27,667 bases of DNA. It comes from Flavobacterium sp. (GTDB lineage: Bacteria; Bacteroidota; Bacteroidia; Flavobacteriales; Flavobacteriaceae). The stretch lies in assembly GCA_030682755.1 (NCBI GenBank), contig JAUXNR010000787.1:1-27667 (forward strand). Reading direction: 5' to 3'. The notes under the pieces were generated by a model that searched no databases, was not told the origin of the DNA, and worked only from the letters and a program-made list of their open reading frames with translations. Made by a program: the position numbers and the translations under genes. Shown here in pieces: positions 27,661-27,667 of this stretch (positions are counted from its first letter, which is position 1; every line of letters begins with the position of its first letter).

Positions 27661-27667
27661 TTTTTTG

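Noticed and set aside
1..27667. CRISPR arrays, tRNA or rRNA genes
   Set aside because: No regularly spaced repeats, and no cloverleaf or rRNA-like sequence was noticed on either strand; a covariance-model scan would be decisive for tRNAs.

Overview
The window looks like a defence-rich accessory region from a moderately AT-rich Gram-negative bacterium. A gamma- or betaproteobacterium is the best guess. Support comes from a lipoprotein lipobox, a TolA-like periplasmic domain, a type IB restriction system and an IS66 remnant. No rRNA, tRNA or core gene is present, so the taxon cannot be narrowed further.

Positions 1-17986 hold eight genes, all on the + strand and closely packed, with the longest gap 68 bp. 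First comes a type I restriction-modification system: hsdR (5' end outside the window), hsdM, and an hsdS broken by a single-base frameshift. The last bases of hsdS overlap a two-gene module: an ABC/OLD-like AAA ATPase with a DUF3696-type C-terminus, and a 296-residue protein whose C-terminal half resembles the phospholipase-D-like MIT_C fold. I do not recognise this pair as a named system. Next is a uracil-DNA-glycosylase-like protein with an altered active-site motif. Last is a 1137-residue protein followed by a giant DEAH helicase of about 2074 residues carrying DUF1998. This arrangement fits type III Druantia (DruH-DruE).

Positions 17987-21198 are an integration and regulation segment. 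It has a degraded IS66 transposase tail, a small Xre repressor facing an excisionase-like gene across a very AT-rich control region with a perfect 16-bp palindrome, a tyrosine integrase with an N-terminal arm domain, and a YhaM/TraI-like HD protein. The defence genes were therefore probably carried in on, or gathered beside, an integrative element.

Positions 21299-27667 are less familiar: an Xre regulator, an unknown lipoprotein, a membrane protein joining a NERD nuclease-like domain to a TolA-like C-terminal domain, a Sel1-repeat protein, and on the minus strand an overlapping three-gene cluster. That cluster holds a 44-residue protein at the window edge, a 408-residue helical protein and a Toprim-like protein. 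It may be the tail of another unnamed defence operon.

The best candidates for undescribed biology are the ATPase/PLD-like pair coupled to a frameshifted hsdS, the UDG-like protein beside Druantia, the NERD-TolA fusion, and the Toprim cluster at the right edge.
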